Shown here piece by piece: positions 1 through 8,138 of a DNA stretch of 44,523 bases. The stretch's first letter is position 1. Each line of letters starts with the position of its first letter. The DNA is from RGIG8306 sp964566025. GTDB taxonomy: Bacteria; Bacillota; Clostridia; Lachnospirales; Lachnospiraceae. A model generated the notes under the pieces. That model saw only the letters and a program-made list of their open reading frames with translations, searched no databases and had not been told where the DNA came from. The stretch lies in contig CAZMHF010000012.1 of NCBI GenBank assembly GCA_964566025.1, positions 1 to 44,523 of the forward strand, given 5' to 3'. The position numbers and the translations under genes are program-made.

Positions 1-120
1 TTGCAAAGCTCGCTTTGCGAGGCTGAGATTTTCTCATTTTTATATGGCGCAGCCATCATGAGCACGCAGCGAAGCGGAGTGCGAATGGCATTGCTTTGAG
101 AAGCGCAGCTTTGCGCAAAT
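1..120. repeat. GC-rich cluster of short palindromes, noncoding
   Basis: This stretch is clearly richer in GC than the rest of the window and is built from nested inverted repeats. GCAAAGC/GCTTTGC lies at 3-18, TGAGA/TCTCA at 24-36, GCCAT/ATGGC at 52-89 enclosing GCAC/GTGC at 62-82, and GCGCA/TGCGC at 103-116. An open frame runs through its right end but has no ribosome binding site there, so it is not read as coding. It resembles an interspersed intergenic repeat (REP- or MITE-like) cut by the window edge. Copy number cannot be judged from one window. Confidence 0.5.
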
Positions 121-149
121 TAACAAAAGAAAGAAAAGGAGAGCAAAAT

Positions 150-1289
150 ATGAATAGCATTATTATACTGCGCGAAGAAATTGTTTGTCTTGTGGTTTTG
201 TTGTACTTGCTCTACTTTACAACAAAGTACAAGAGCGTAAGAGATACTATGTTTTTTTGGCGCCTTTGTATTTTTGCAATAGGCCATGTTGCTCTTGATA
301 TAGTTACGGTTATTACAGTGAACAATCTACATATTGTCCCAGAACCAATTAATTGGGGATTGCACTTGCTATTTTATATATATGCATTACTATTTGCGGG
401 AGAATTTGTTAGCTATGCAACAAGTCTTATTTGTTCCCCCAAAATCGTTCGAAGGATTCAATTTGCTTCCTATGTATTGTTACTGTTGTATGTGATCGCA
501 TCAGGATTTTTTGAAATTGAATATTTAGTAGGTGATGGAACAAACTATAGCATGGGTATTCCTGTTTATATAGGATATGGTTTGGCGATGCTGTACAATC
601 TCGTTTCGGTTGTTCTTATTATCGCCAATCGAAAGAAAATTGAGAGAAAAATTACAGCAGCACTAATTCCGATGGCAATCATTATGGTCGCAGGTATGAT
701 CTTGCAAATTATGATACCAGAATTTCTCTTTACAGGAGCCTGCGTAACGATCGTTACCTTTGCGATGTTTTTAGCACTCGAAAATCCAACAGAAGAGATG
801 TATGCAAGAGCCTATGTAGATATAGCGACAGGCGTTAGCAATAAAAATTGCTACAACGACGATATAGTGAAATTACAAAAAAGAATTGATATTATGGGAG
901 ATAAACGTTTTTCCGTAGGTGTTCTCGTATGTGATTTGAATGATTTAAAAAGTATTAATGATCAACGAGGACATGTGGAAGGTGACCAAATGTTAGCAAA
1001 GGCAGCGGGAATATTGCGCGAGTGCTTTATATCAGCGGAATGTATTTATCGAATTGGTGGCGATGAGTTTGTGATTATTTTTCATTCACCAACGGAGAGC
1101 CAAATTCAATCAGAAATTGAGGCGGTGAAGAGACGTTGTGCGCAGGAAGAAGAAAATGGCCAAACCGCGTTAAGCATTGCCATGGGCTATGCAAAAACGG
1201 ATGCGACTTGTAGCTCGCTTGAAAAAGTAATGGAAATTGCCGATATTCGCATGTACGCGGATAAAAAGAAAATGAAAGAAGATAATTAA
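150..1289 (+). CDS. Membrane-bound diguanylate cyclase (7 TM + GGDEF)
   Basis: The 379-residue protein has about seven hydrophobic segments in residues 1-215, followed by a GGDEF domain at about 225-379. The signature GGDEF is intact at residues 303-307, preceded by the usual DLNDLKSIND-type motif, so the protein should condense two GTP into cyclic di-GMP at the membrane. No RxxD inhibitory site is visible five residues before GGDEF, so classical product inhibition may be absent. The ATG at 150 was chosen because AAAGGAGAG sits just upstream; an ATG at 96 lies in palindromic sequence without such a site. The N-terminal helices probably sense an unknown ligand. No effector or phosphodiesterase gene is adjacent. 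Confidence 0.9.
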   Translation: MNSIIILREEIVCLVVLLYLLYFTTKYKSVRDTMFFWRLCIFAIGHVALDIVTVITVNNLHIVPEPINWGLHLLFYIYALLFAGEFVSYATSLICSPKIVRRIQFASYVLLLLYVIASGFFEIEYLVGDGTNYSMGIPVYIGYGLAMLYNLVSVVLIIANRKKIERKITAALIPMAIIMVAGMILQIMIPEFLFTGACVTIVTFAMFLALENPTEEMYARAYVDIATGVSNKNCYNDDIVKLQKRIDIMGDKRFSVGVLVCDLNDLKSINDQRGHVEGDQMLAKAAGILRECFISAECIYRIGGDEFVIIFHSPTESQIQSEIEAVKRRCAQEEENGQTALSIAMGYAKTDATCSSLEKVMEIADIRMYADKKKMKEDN

Positions 1290-1295
1290 TTACAC

Positions 1296-1347
1296 AAAAA
1301 GAGTAGTCGCATCGCATGTATCGTGATGGCGGCTACTCTCTTTTTAA
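1296..1347. terminator. Bidirectional terminator between convergent genes
   Basis: A-rich left arm with GAGTAG pairs to CTACTC followed by TCTTTTT, with further pairing of GCATC-like sequence in the loop. It ends the GGDEF gene on the plus strand and, read on the other strand, the kinase-like gene whose stop codon overlaps its edge. Confidence 0.8.
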
Positions 1348-2273
1348 AATTTGATATGAGCCCTTTCTAATAGAGATAGAAGGAACTGATAAAGGGTATC
1401 GTAGTGAGGCATACCAATATGAATATTAAGATCAGAAAGTGTAAATAAAATATGAAGCAACGGCTCGCATTTTTTAAAAAAACGCTTCTCACTTTTTGTA
1501 CAATAGGTATTTAGAATGATTTCACGGTATTGATGCGCATCCATTTGCGGATAATAAGAAAGCATACGTAATGTAAAAAAAGCAAGGTCATTGATCCAAG
1601 GGAGTGCAATGGCACCGTCCCATGTTGTGAAGAAGATTTGATCGTCACGAGTGATACTAATATTGTCATTGTGTATATCGCCATGGTTTAGAACGGAAGG
1701 AAGCGAATCGACGCCTAAATCGCGTAGTCGTGTAAGAAGTTCTCTTTTTAGTTGCTCAAGCCGACATTCATTGAATAGGGCTTCGCGTAAAAGAAAATCA
1801 CAACGATCACGAAAAGATTTGTCCAAGAAACCAGTGTAGGTGTCGCTTTTGACACGATCCGCCCCAAAATAGCCGTAAAAGGGAAGCTTGATTTGATGAA
1901 TATCTTTGATATAATCCGTTACTCTTCGATAGAGAGAGTTGCCAAAAGAAGGATCAAAGCTCAGATGGCTTACCGTGTCGCTTTCAATTAAATCCTCAAT
2001 CAAATAACCGCCGTAAAAATCTTCACAAGGCTCATGATTATAATAATGAATGGCTTGACAAATAATATTTTTCTCTGCTAGTAGATTTTTAACGGTAACA
2101 AGTTTGTCCTTTTCAGGCCATTTCTCGCGATTAAAAAGCTTAAATAGGTAACGTTGTTGTTTATCCCTTAAAATATAAGTAAAACAGGTTGGTGTTTCCA
2201 TCAGCTTTCTTGCAGATAGAATAGGATGACCTAGTGCCTGTTCGGAAAGTTCAATGATTTTATCAATTCGCAT
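1344..2273 (-). CDS. APH/choline-kinase-like phosphotransferase
   Basis: The 309-residue protein has the aminoglycoside/choline kinase fold signature. The catalytic-loop motif HGDIHNDN lies in its middle-to-C-terminal part and is followed about 15 residues later by TWDGA, which takes the place of the metal-binding IDWE/DFG motif. The family transfers phosphate from ATP to small hydroxylated molecules. The substrate here is unknown, and resistance activity cannot be assumed. The start is the ATG at 2273, six bases inside a GTG at 2279: the GAGG of the ribosome site touches the GTG, so only the ATG leaves any spacing. It is a single-gene unit with its own promoter and terminator. Confidence 0.75.
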   Translation of the reverse strand: MRIDKIIELSEQALGHPILSARKLMETPTCFTYILRDKQQRYLFKLFNREKWPEKDKLVTVKNLLAEKNIICQAIHYYNHEPCEDFYGGYLIEDLIESDTVSHLSFDPSFGNSLYRRVTDYIKDIHQIKLPFYGYFGADRVKSDTYTGFLDKSFRDRCDFLLREALFNECRLEQLKRELLTRLRDLGVDSLPSVLNHGDIHNDNISITRDDQIFFTTWDGAIALPWINDLAFFTLRMLSYYPQMDAHQYREIILNTYCTKSEKRFFKKCEPLLHILFTLSDLNIHIGMPHYDTLYQFLLSLLERAHIKF

Positions 2274-2301
2274 AAGCACCTCGAAAGTTTATATTTGTTA
2301 T

Positions 2302-2329
2302 AGTATAACATTCACATGGAAAAAAGCAA
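2302..2329 (-). promoter_or_regulatory. Sigma-A promoter of the APH-like gene
   Basis: On the minus strand TTGCTT is followed after 16 bases by TATACT, with a TG extension directly before the -10. Transcription would begin about 30 bases before the gene. Confidence 0.65.
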
Positions 2330-2380
2330 ATATTTCTTTTAAAAAAGATGATAAACAAAAGAAGGGTAAGCGATAATACA

Positions 2381-3226
2381 TTAGTGAGACAGAGAACTGC
2401 TAATCAAGCTAATGCACAAAAAGACAATAATATCAACGACAACAATGGTTGCACCAACAGGTGTAGAGGCTAATAAGGATATAAGGATTCCGCTAAATGC
2501 ACATATTGTAGAAAATACGGTAGAGCAAATAATAACGGAACGGAAACTCTTAAATAAGCGCATTGCTGTAACAGCAGGGAAGATGATAAGTGCCGAAATA
2601 AGCAAAGAGCCGACTAAGTTCATAGCGAGCACAATAACGATAGCCGTGATAATCGCTATGAGCGTATTGTAATGGCGCGCTTTTGGCGTTGTGGCCGTAG
2701 CAAAGGTTTCATCAAAAGTAATCGCAAAGATTCTGTGATAAAATAAAATGAAAATGGCAATAACAACAATGGCAACAACAAGACACAAATACACATCTGC
2801 TTTTGATAATGTTAAGATGGATGTCGAACCAAAGAGCGTTGTGCAAACATCGCCAGCAATATTTGAAGAAGTATTTGTCACGTTCATTAGCAAATAGCCG
2901 ACAGCCAATGCGCCGACAGAAAGCATCGCAATAGCCGCATCTCCTTTAATCTTAGCGGTTGCCTTGCTTCGAAGCAAGAAAATGGCCGAGAAAATAGTGA
3001 TGATAAAGACGACTGGCGTATTATTTGTCAAATTAAGTACAGAAGCAAAAACCGTTGCAAAAAAGGCGATATGCGATAATCCATCACTCAAATAGGAAAA
3101 GCGTTTTAGCACGAGTGTGACACCAAGTAGTGATGCACAAAGTGAAATTAAGATTCCCACAATAATTGCGTAACGGACAAAGGGATAAGAAAAGTACTCC
3201 ATTAATGTTTCAAATATATTCATCAC
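2381..3226 (-). CDS. znuB: Zinc ABC transporter permease
   Basis: The 281-residue protein is almost entirely hydrophobic, with about eight membrane helices, and matches the ABC-3 permease family that imports zinc or manganese. It contains the family's LVLKRFSYLSDGLSH-like cytoplasmic segment near residues 38-52, which contacts the ATPase. It is the last gene of the operon and overlaps the ATPase gene by four bases, which implies translational coupling. No convincing terminator follows on the minus strand. Zinc rather than manganese is inferred from the histidine-rich binding protein encoded upstream. Confidence 0.9.
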   Translation of the reverse strand: MMNIFETLMEYFSYPFVRYAIIVGILISLCASLLGVTLVLKRFSYLSDGLSHIAFFATVFASVLNLTNNTPVVFIITIFSAIFLLRSKATAKIKGDAAIAMLSVGALAVGYLLMNVTNTSSNIAGDVCTTLFGSTSILTLSKADVYLCLVVAIVVIAIFILFYHRIFAITFDETFATATTPKARHYNTLIAIITAIVIVLAMNLVGSLLISALIIFPAVTAMRLFKSFRSVIICSTVFSTICAFSGILISLLASTPVGATIVVVDIIVFLCISLISSSLSH

Positions 3227-3915
3227 AACGAGCCCTCCTTTTTGCCCAAAAACAATTCATAATCACTTGTGGCTCCAAAGAACAAAGGCTCATAGGCAAT
3301 GTGTAAAATATGATTTGAATAGCGCAAAGCAGATGGAATGTCATGCGTTACCATAATAATGGTAAGGTTTTCAGTTGTATTTAAATGAGAAATGAGTTCG
3401 TAAAATTCTTCGGTTGCTTTTGGGTCTAAACCAACGACAGGCTCATCAAGCAATAGAAGTTGACCAGTTGCACACAATGCTCTTGCAAGTAAAACGCGTT
3501 GCTGTTGACCACCGGATAGTTCACGATAACATTTTTTTGCAAGGTGTGAAATGCCTAGCTTCTCCATGTTGGCAAAGGCAATTTGCTTTTCGTGCTTATT
3601 GTAAAAAGGGCGCCGTTGCAAATGGCTAAGCAATCCCGAAAGCACAATTTCTCGTACCGTAGCAGGGAAATCTCGCTGAACCTCCGTTTGTTGTGGTAAA
3701 TAGCCAATTTCATTTGAAGAAATATTCATCATCTCAAGCTTGCCACAAAGTGGTGCTTTTGTATTTAATAAAGCTTTTACAAGCGTACTTTTCCCAGAAC
3801 CATTCTCGCCGACGATACAAAGATAATCGCCCTTTTTGACTTGAAATGTCAGGTGTTCCAAAATTGCTTCGCCATCGTATCCAAGCGAAATATCATTACA
3901 AGATAAAAGCGTCAT
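3223..3915 (-). CDS. znuC: Zinc ABC transporter ATP-binding protein
   Basis: At 230 residues it is a standard-length ABC ATPase. Walker A (GENGSGKST) lies near residues 36-44, the signature LSGGQQQR near 138, Walker B (LLLLDEP) near 158, and the switch histidine in VTHD near 190. It powers metal import by the adjacent permease. AAAGGAG lies five bases before the ATG at 3915. It follows znuA after nine bases and overlaps the permease gene. Confidence 0.93.
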   Translation of the reverse strand: MTLLSCNDISLGYDGEAILEHLTFQVKKGDYLCIVGENGSGKSTLVKALLNTKAPLCGKLEMMNISSNEIGYLPQQTEVQRDFPATVREIVLSGLLSHLQRRPFYNKHEKQIAFANMEKLGISHLAKKCYRELSGGQQQRVLLARALCATGQLLLLDEPVVGLDPKATEEFYELISHLNTTENLTIIMVTHDIPSALRYSNHILHIAYEPLFFGATSDYELFLGKKEGSL

Positions 3916-3924
3916 ACTACTCCT

Positions 3925-4893
3925 TTACTGCATTGCTTTTTTTAAAATATGCAAATTATCCGTCATAATATCTAAGAAATTTTTATCCGAAGTGCCAGAA
4001 ACTCTTTGCATAGAATTTAAGACATGGATAATTTGATTCTTTGATTGTGTGTTCTGAATAATAGTCTTTGCCACTTTTTGATCAGAGTTTTCAATTACAC
4101 AGACGGCTTGCAAGCCTAGCTCGTCAAGCTTTTTTGCGTGATAAATGATGGTATCAAAACTCACCTCTGAATCGGCTGAACAACCTGAAAAAACGGCATA
4201 ATGCTCAAGGTGATAATCCTCTACAAGGTAACGAAAGGGGAACTGGTCGCCAAATAGTAGCGTTTTATGTGGCGCTTGTTCAACCATTTCAAGATATTGC
4301 GCATCAAGTGCATTCAACTTATTCAAATAGCTTGTTCCGTTTGCTTGATAATACTCGGCATTGCTTGCATCAAGAGAGCAAAGAATAGAAACGATTTCTG
4401 CGCAATAGCGCTTGGCATTTTGAATGGAAAGCCAAACATGTTCATCATATTCTTCCGCATGCGCATGTTCATCTTCATGATGATCCTCGTCGTGCGAATG
4501 GGGACTTTCTTCATTCATTTTCAAATCTTCCTCTAAAAAGGCCATCATATTCAAAACAATCTGCGATGAATGATTGGCGTTTTTTAGGACATCAGAAACC
4601 CAATTTTCCGACTCTCCGCCAACATAAATAAAAAAATCAGATTCGTGAATGGAAATGATATCTTTTGCAGAGGGCATATAATTGTGCATATCAAGACCTT
4701 TTTCATTTAGATAATGAATCGAAACATTCGTGTGCTTGTCGCCGACAATTTCTCGAATCCAATCATAAGGAGCAAAGCTTGTACAAACGACACGAATGGT
4801 ATCATCAGATGTCGCACTTGGCGCATGTCGACACGCCACTAGAAAGAGACCAAGTAGCATTAAAACAATCAGTAATATAAAAAACTTCTTCAT
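3925..4893 (-). CDS. znuA: Zinc-binding lipoprotein of ABC importer
   Basis: The protein has 322 residues. A signal sequence ends in the lipobox LVAC with the lipidated cysteine at residue 21. A histidine- and acid-rich loop (PHSHDEDHHEDEHAHAEE) precedes DEHVWLS, the pattern typical of ZnuA-type cluster A-I binding proteins, where His residues of the core and a flexible loop capture zinc. The ATG at 4893 has AAGGAG at good distance; an upstream in-frame ATG at 4974 would start inside the regulator gene and lacks a signal peptide. It is the second gene of the regulator-znuA-znuC-znuB operon. Confidence 0.93.
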   Translation of the reverse strand: MKKFFILLIVLMLLGLFLVACRHAPSATSDDTIRVVCTSFAPYDWIREIVGDKHTNVSIHYLNEKGLDMHNYMPSAKDIISIHESDFFIYVGGESENWVSDVLKNANHSSQIVLNMMAFLEEDLKMNEESPHSHDEDHHEDEHAHAEEYDEHVWLSIQNAKRYCAEIVSILCSLDASNAEYYQANGTSYLNKLNALDAQYLEMVEQAPHKTLLFGDQFPFRYLVEDYHLEHYAVFSGCSADSEVSFDTIIYHAKKLDELGLQAVCVIENSDQKVAKTIIQNTQSKNQIIHVLNSMQRVSGTSDKNFLDIMTDNLHILKKAMQ

Positions 4894-4915
4894 AAGTAAA
4901 GCTCCTTCGCTAAGG

Positions 4916-5326
4916 CTATTTCTTTGGCGAGCAACCTGTGCATCTACCAAAAAGCAGGGTTTCGTTTTCATCAAGTGAAAATTGACTGTTCTTTAAAATG
5001 ACCTCAATGATATCTTTTGACAAAGTGTCACTCATATGTAGCATAGTTCCGCAATCAGTGCATTTCATATGCAAATGAGAATGGTCATGGCAAGTGACAA
5101 TTTGATAAAAAAACTGACGCCTTGTTCCTTTTATAAAGCGTTTCACTGTACCTTCTTCAACAAGCGTTGTCATAAGGCGATAAACAGTGCTAGTCGCCAT
5201 AGGAGCATTCGTATCAGGAGATGTGTTAATCGCTTGAATAAGCTGTTCAATAGTAAACTGCTTGTGAGAATTTTGTTCTAAAAAGGCGAGAAGTTGTTTC
5301 CTTGGCCCTGTTTGATATTTTTTCAT
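4916..5326 (-). CDS. zur: Fur-family metal regulator, probably Zur
   Basis: The 136-residue protein has an N-terminal winged-helix region (TVYRLMTTLVEEG) and a C-terminal metal-binding dimerisation part. That part has a histidine-rich CHDHSHLHMKCTDC stretch and a second CxxC (GRCTGC), the pairs that hold structural zinc in Fur proteins. Being first gene of a zinc-uptake operon points to Zur; Fur or PerR specificity cannot be excluded by eye. The start at 5326 is used because the Fur core begins there; a longer frame to 5452 would run across the promoter and operator. The operator at 5380-5394 implies autoregulation. Confidence 0.88.
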   Translation of the reverse strand: MKKYQTGPRKQLLAFLEQNSHKQFTIEQLIQAINTSPDTNAPMATSTVYRLMTTLVEEGTVKRFIKGTRRQFFYQIVTCHDHSHLHMKCTDCGTMLHMSDTLSKDIIEVILKNSQFSLDENETLLFGRCTGCSPKK

Positions 5327-5379
5327 AATGTAAATGACCTCGTATAATGGAGTTTGACAAATAGGTTGAGTTGGCAAAA

Positions 5380-5394
5380 TGAGAATAACTCTCA
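5380..5394. promoter_or_regulatory. Fur/Zur-type 7-1-7 operator
   Basis: TGAGAATAACTCTCA is a near-perfect inverted repeat of the 7-1-7 Fur-family type (TGAnAAT-N-ATTnTCA), with one arm mismatch. It lies between the -10 element and the regulator's start codon, where a bound repressor would block transcription of the zinc-uptake operon. Confidence 0.75.
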
Positions 5395-5396
5395 AA

Positions 5397-5425
5397 AGTA
5401 TAAGCGAGAAAGGGGAGAATGTCAA
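5397..5425 (-). promoter_or_regulatory. Promoter of the zur-znuACB operon
   Basis: On the minus strand a perfect TTGACA is followed after exactly 17 bases by TATACT. The Fur-type operator begins two bases downstream of the -10 hexamer. Confidence 0.85.
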
Positions 5426-5773
5426 GAGGGGGATGTACGTCAAATGGAACAATTAGAAGAAATGAAGAAAATGAATTAAAAAAGAATTAAAAAAAGAAAT
5501 ATTGAATTGCAAAGAAACTTGTTTAGTGATAAGCTACACGTGATGATAAGATGAAAAGAATAGGGATAGAGAAAAGACAGAAAGAGAAAACTGTAAAAAA
5601 AGCAGTTGATTTTCCTTTTTAAGTGCGATAGAATGAAAAGAGTTGCGATTTCTGTAAATCGTTATCATTATCGTAATTGTAGCAATCATGCGAAATGAAA
5701 AAGTAGTTTGGAAAACGCACGCAATACATTGAAACAAAAGAAAAACGGAAAGAACTAACGAAAGGATATAGGA
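5426..5773. other. Long noncoding leader/intergenic region, A-rich
   Basis: No gene is supported between the zinc operon promoter and the polysaccharide locus. The stretch is unusually purine- and A-rich at about 5445-5500. It holds only weak plus-strand promoter candidates (TTGAAT at 5502, TTGTTT at 5519 with poor -10 partners), a short AACTG/CAGTT hairpin followed by T-rich sequence around 5589-5620, and a second Fur-like half-palindrome at 5659-5673. It probably contains the promoter and leader of the polysaccharide operon. Confidence 0.5.
5659..5673. promoter_or_regulatory. Possible second Fur/Zur-type site
   Basis: TCGTTATCATTATCG agrees with the 7-1-7 Fur-family pattern TGATAAT-N-ATTATCA at 11 of 14 defined positions, counted by eye. 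It lies about 100 bases before the polysaccharide locus and about 330 bases from the zinc operon start. No convincing promoter overlaps it, so its role is open. Confidence 0.35.
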
Positions 5774-6187
5774 ATGGATTATAGCATAATTAATCTTCGT
5801 ACTGTTATGAATACGGATCCGAAATTAGGTGGTTTATCTTTTGTGGAAAGCAAAAGAGATATTCCTTTTTCGATTAAACGAATTTACTATATATATGATA
5901 CTGCGGAAAATATGCATAGAGGGTTTCATTCACACAAAAAAAATTGGCAATTATTGTTTTGTCCGTATGGGTCTGTAGAAATTGTTATAACAGATGGAGA
6001 GGAATCGAAGACTATCTTATTAGATGAACCATCAAAGGCACTTGTATTACAACCAGGTATATGGAGAGAGATGATCTGGAGAATAGATCAATCTGTTTTG
6101 TGCGTGGCAGCATCGGAGTATTATGATTCCGATGAATATATTAGAGATTATGATGAGTTTTTAAAATATGTGAAAGAAAAAAAATGA
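5774..6187 (+). CDS. fdtA: TDP-4-keto-6-deoxyglucose 3,4-ketoisomerase (FdtA/WxcM-like)
   Basis: The 137-residue cupin has the normal size for the FdtA/QdtA/TylM3 family. The signature MHRGFHSHK (residues 47-55) carries the two histidines of the HxH motif expected to act in ketoisomerisation, followed by the family's Q-rich strand and a DGEE turn. The reaction converts TDP-4-keto-6-deoxyglucose to a 3-keto sugar, the acceptor for a 3-aminotransferase. That enzyme is encoded directly downstream, 12 bases away, which strongly supports the call. FdtA and QdtA give galacto and gluco products respectively and cannot be told apart by eye. The rmlA and rmlB genes needed for the precursor are not in this window. 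Confidence 0.8.
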   Translation: MDYSIINLRTVMNTDPKLGGLSFVESKRDIPFSIKRIYYIYDTAENMHRGFHSHKKNWQLLFCPYGSVEIVITDGEESKTILLDEPSKALVLQPGIWREMIWRIDQSVLCVAASEYYDSDEYIRDYDEFLKYVKEKK

Positions 6188-6199
6188 GAGCGAATAATT

Positions 6200-7303
6200 A
6201 TGAAAGCAAAAATCCCATTTGTTAGCTTTAAGCCAATGGAGCAAGAGCTAGACAAGGAAATAAGAACTGCATTTGAAAGAGTATACGAACGGTCATGGTA
6301 TATTGAGGGGATTGAAGATAAAACTTTTGAGGAGAATTTTGCAAAGTACTGTGATGTAGCGTTTTGCGTAGGCGTAGGAAATGGTTTAGATGCTCTAATG
6401 CTTGCCTTAAAAGCAATGGGCATAGGAGAAGGAGATGAAGTGATTGTTCCTTCGAATACGTATATTGCAACCGCATTAGCAGTGACTTATGTTGGAGCAA
6501 CACCTGTTTTTGTGGAACCAAACATTCAAACATTTAATATTGACCCAATTAAAATAGAAAAAGCGATAACCAACAAAACGAAAGCAATTATGCCCGTTCA
6601 TCTTTATGGACAGCCATGTGAAATGGATCCAATAGTAGATGTTGCGAAGAAATATGGCCTTCGTATCATTGAGGATTGCGCACAAGCTCATGGCGCGACT
6701 TATAAAGGGAAAAAAGTAGGTGGATTTGGCGATGCAGCAGGCTTTAGCTTTTATCCAGGAAAGAATCTAGGAGCATTAGGCGATGCAGGTGCTGTTATCA
6801 GCAATGACGATGAAATTATTACAAAAGTACGAGCGCTAGGAAACTATGGTTCGGACTATAAATACCATCATATATATTTAGGGAATAATTCACGACTCGA
6901 TGAATTGCAAGCGGCTTTTTTATTAGCAAAACTTCCGCATCTCGAGAAAATGAATGAAAATCGCAGAATGATTGCCAATATGTACCTTGAAGGAATTAAA
7001 AACGAGCAAATTATACTTCCTTATGTTCGAGAGGATGTAATTCCTGTATGGCATATCTTCGGTGTTCGTTGCGAAAGAAGAGACGCATTAGAAGCACACC
7101 TAAATGAAAGAGGTATTAGCACAAATAAACATTATCCGATTCCGATACATCTTCAAGAGTGTTATCATAAGTTAGGTTTTAAGCAGGGCGACTTTCCCAT
7201 TTCCGAGGAGATTAGCAATACTCAATTGAGTTTGCCGATATTTTATGGGATGCAAGAAGAGGACGTACGATATGTGATTCAGACAGTTAATGAATTTAAG
7301 TAA
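6200..7303 (+). CDS. fdtB: DegT/StrS-family sugar 3-aminotransferase
   Basis: The 367-residue PLP enzyme of the DegT/DnrJ/EryC1/StrS family has full length. EDCAQAHGA and SFYPGKNLGALGDAG are the family signatures, with the PLP lysine at residue 188. Together with the ketoisomerase before it, it most likely makes TDP-3-amino-3,6-dideoxyhexose (Fuc3N or Qui3N type) using glutamate as amino donor. In known Fuc3NAc and Qui3NAc loci an N-acetyltransferase (FdtC/QdtC) comes next. None is present here; a phosphoglycosyl transferase and two ATP-grasp ligases follow instead. Gene symbol by analogy only. Confidence 0.85.
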   Translation: MKAKIPFVSFKPMEQELDKEIRTAFERVYERSWYIEGIEDKTFEENFAKYCDVAFCVGVGNGLDALMLALKAMGIGEGDEVIVPSNTYIATALAVTYVGATPVFVEPNIQTFNIDPIKIEKAITNKTKAIMPVHLYGQPCEMDPIVDVAKKYGLRIIEDCAQAHGATYKGKKVGGFGDAAGFSFYPGKNLGALGDAGAVISNDDEIITKVRALGNYGSDYKYHHIYLGNNSRLDELQAAFLLAKLPHLEKMNENRRMIANMYLEGIKNEQIILPYVREDVIPVWHIFGVRCERRDALEAHLNERGISTNKHYPIPIHLQECYHKLGFKQGDFPISEEISNTQLSLPIFYGMQEEDVRYVIQTVNEFK

Positions 7304-7316
7304 AAGGAGCCTGAAA

Positions 7317-8138
7317 ATGAAACAAAAAGTGGTAGAAAAAAAAGAGGGGAATATATCATTAGTTTCGAGTGAGGAAGAGCAGGTTGCTCAGCGGTTAAGA
7401 GAAAAAAACTTGCAATATACCAATGAAAATTCTTCAATGGTTTTCCCAAAGGACACCTTTTATACAAAATATATCAAAAGATTGTTGGATATAATAATTT
7501 CTCTTCCGCTAGTTGTTTTAACAGCACCATTTAATCTAGTGTTGGGGGTTTGTACATTTTTCGATGTGGGAACTCCTATTTTTTATAGGCAAAAAAGAGT
7601 TGGAAAAGGCGAAAGAGAATTTATAATTACAAAATTCAGAAACATGAATAATAAGACGGACGAAGAAGGTAACTTGCTTCCGCCCGCCAAGAGGGTTACA
7701 AAATTTGGAAAAATAGTAAGGAAACTTTCGTTGGACGAGTTGTTCAATTTTTGGAATGTACTAAAGGGAGATATGAGTATTATAGGACCAAGACCATTGC
7801 CAGCATTTATATATGATAGAATGAGTGAGCGACACAAAAAAAGGACGGCATTGCGACCTGGGCTTGAATGTCCACGAGTAATACAGTTAGATTATGTAGA
7901 TACATGTGAATATCAAAGATCCTATGAAAATGCAGTTTGGTATGTAGAAAATGTGAGTTTCAAACAAGATGTGAGAATGATTTTTTTGCTGGTAAAGATG
8001 GTATTCAACTTCAAAAAACGTAGCGATCAAGCCAAGGGTGAGGGGGTTAGCTATTTTGTTGGTTATGATGAAGAGGGCCATGCTTTAAGCATGAATAAGT
8101 ACCGTCGGATTTATGAATCGCAGGAGGAAGAACAATGA
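7317..8138 (+). CDS. Polyprenyl-phosphate sugar-1-phosphate transferase (PglC/WcaJ type)
   Basis: The 273-residue protein starts a polymer repeat by moving sugar-1-phosphate from a nucleotide sugar to undecaprenyl phosphate at the inner face of the membrane. It has the single re-entrant hydrophobic segment of small monotopic enzymes (IKRLLDIIISLPLVVLTAPF) preceded by about 50 polar residues. The catalytic core has KFRNM, then LSLDELFNFWNVLKG with the Asp-Glu dyad, then SIIGPRPL. The ATG at 7317 has AAAGGAG in place; an upstream ATG at 7290 overlaps the aminotransferase gene. The unusual polar N-terminal extension has no recognised domain. It overlaps the next gene by four bases. Confidence 0.9.
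   Translation: MKQKVVEKKEGNISLVSSEEEQVAQRLREKNLQYTNENSSMVFPKDTFYTKYIKRLLDIIISLPLVVLTAPFNLVLGVCTFFDVGTPIFYRQKRVGKGEREFIITKFRNMNNKTDEEGNLLPPAKRVTKFGKIVRKLSLDELFNFWNVLKGDMSIIGPRPLPAFIYDRMSERHKKRTALRPGLECPRVIQLDYVDTCEYQRSYENAVWYVENVSFKQDVRMIFLLVKMVFNFKKRSDQAKGEGVSYFVGYDEEGHALSMNKYRRIYESQEEEQ

Noticed and set aside
96..149. Longer start of the GGDEF protein at ATG 96
   Set aside because: It lies in palindromic noncoding sequence with no ribosome site, while the ATG at 150 follows AAAGGAGAG.
1344..2273. Aminoglycoside resistance gene
   Set aside because: Only the general kinase motif is present; the family is broad, the genome context gives no sign of transfer, and the metal-site motif is atypical.
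5534..5737. Minus-strand reading frame of 67 codons between the zinc and polysaccharide operons
   Set aside because: No ribosome binding site, low-complexity composition from A-rich DNA on the other strand, and it covers a possible operator.
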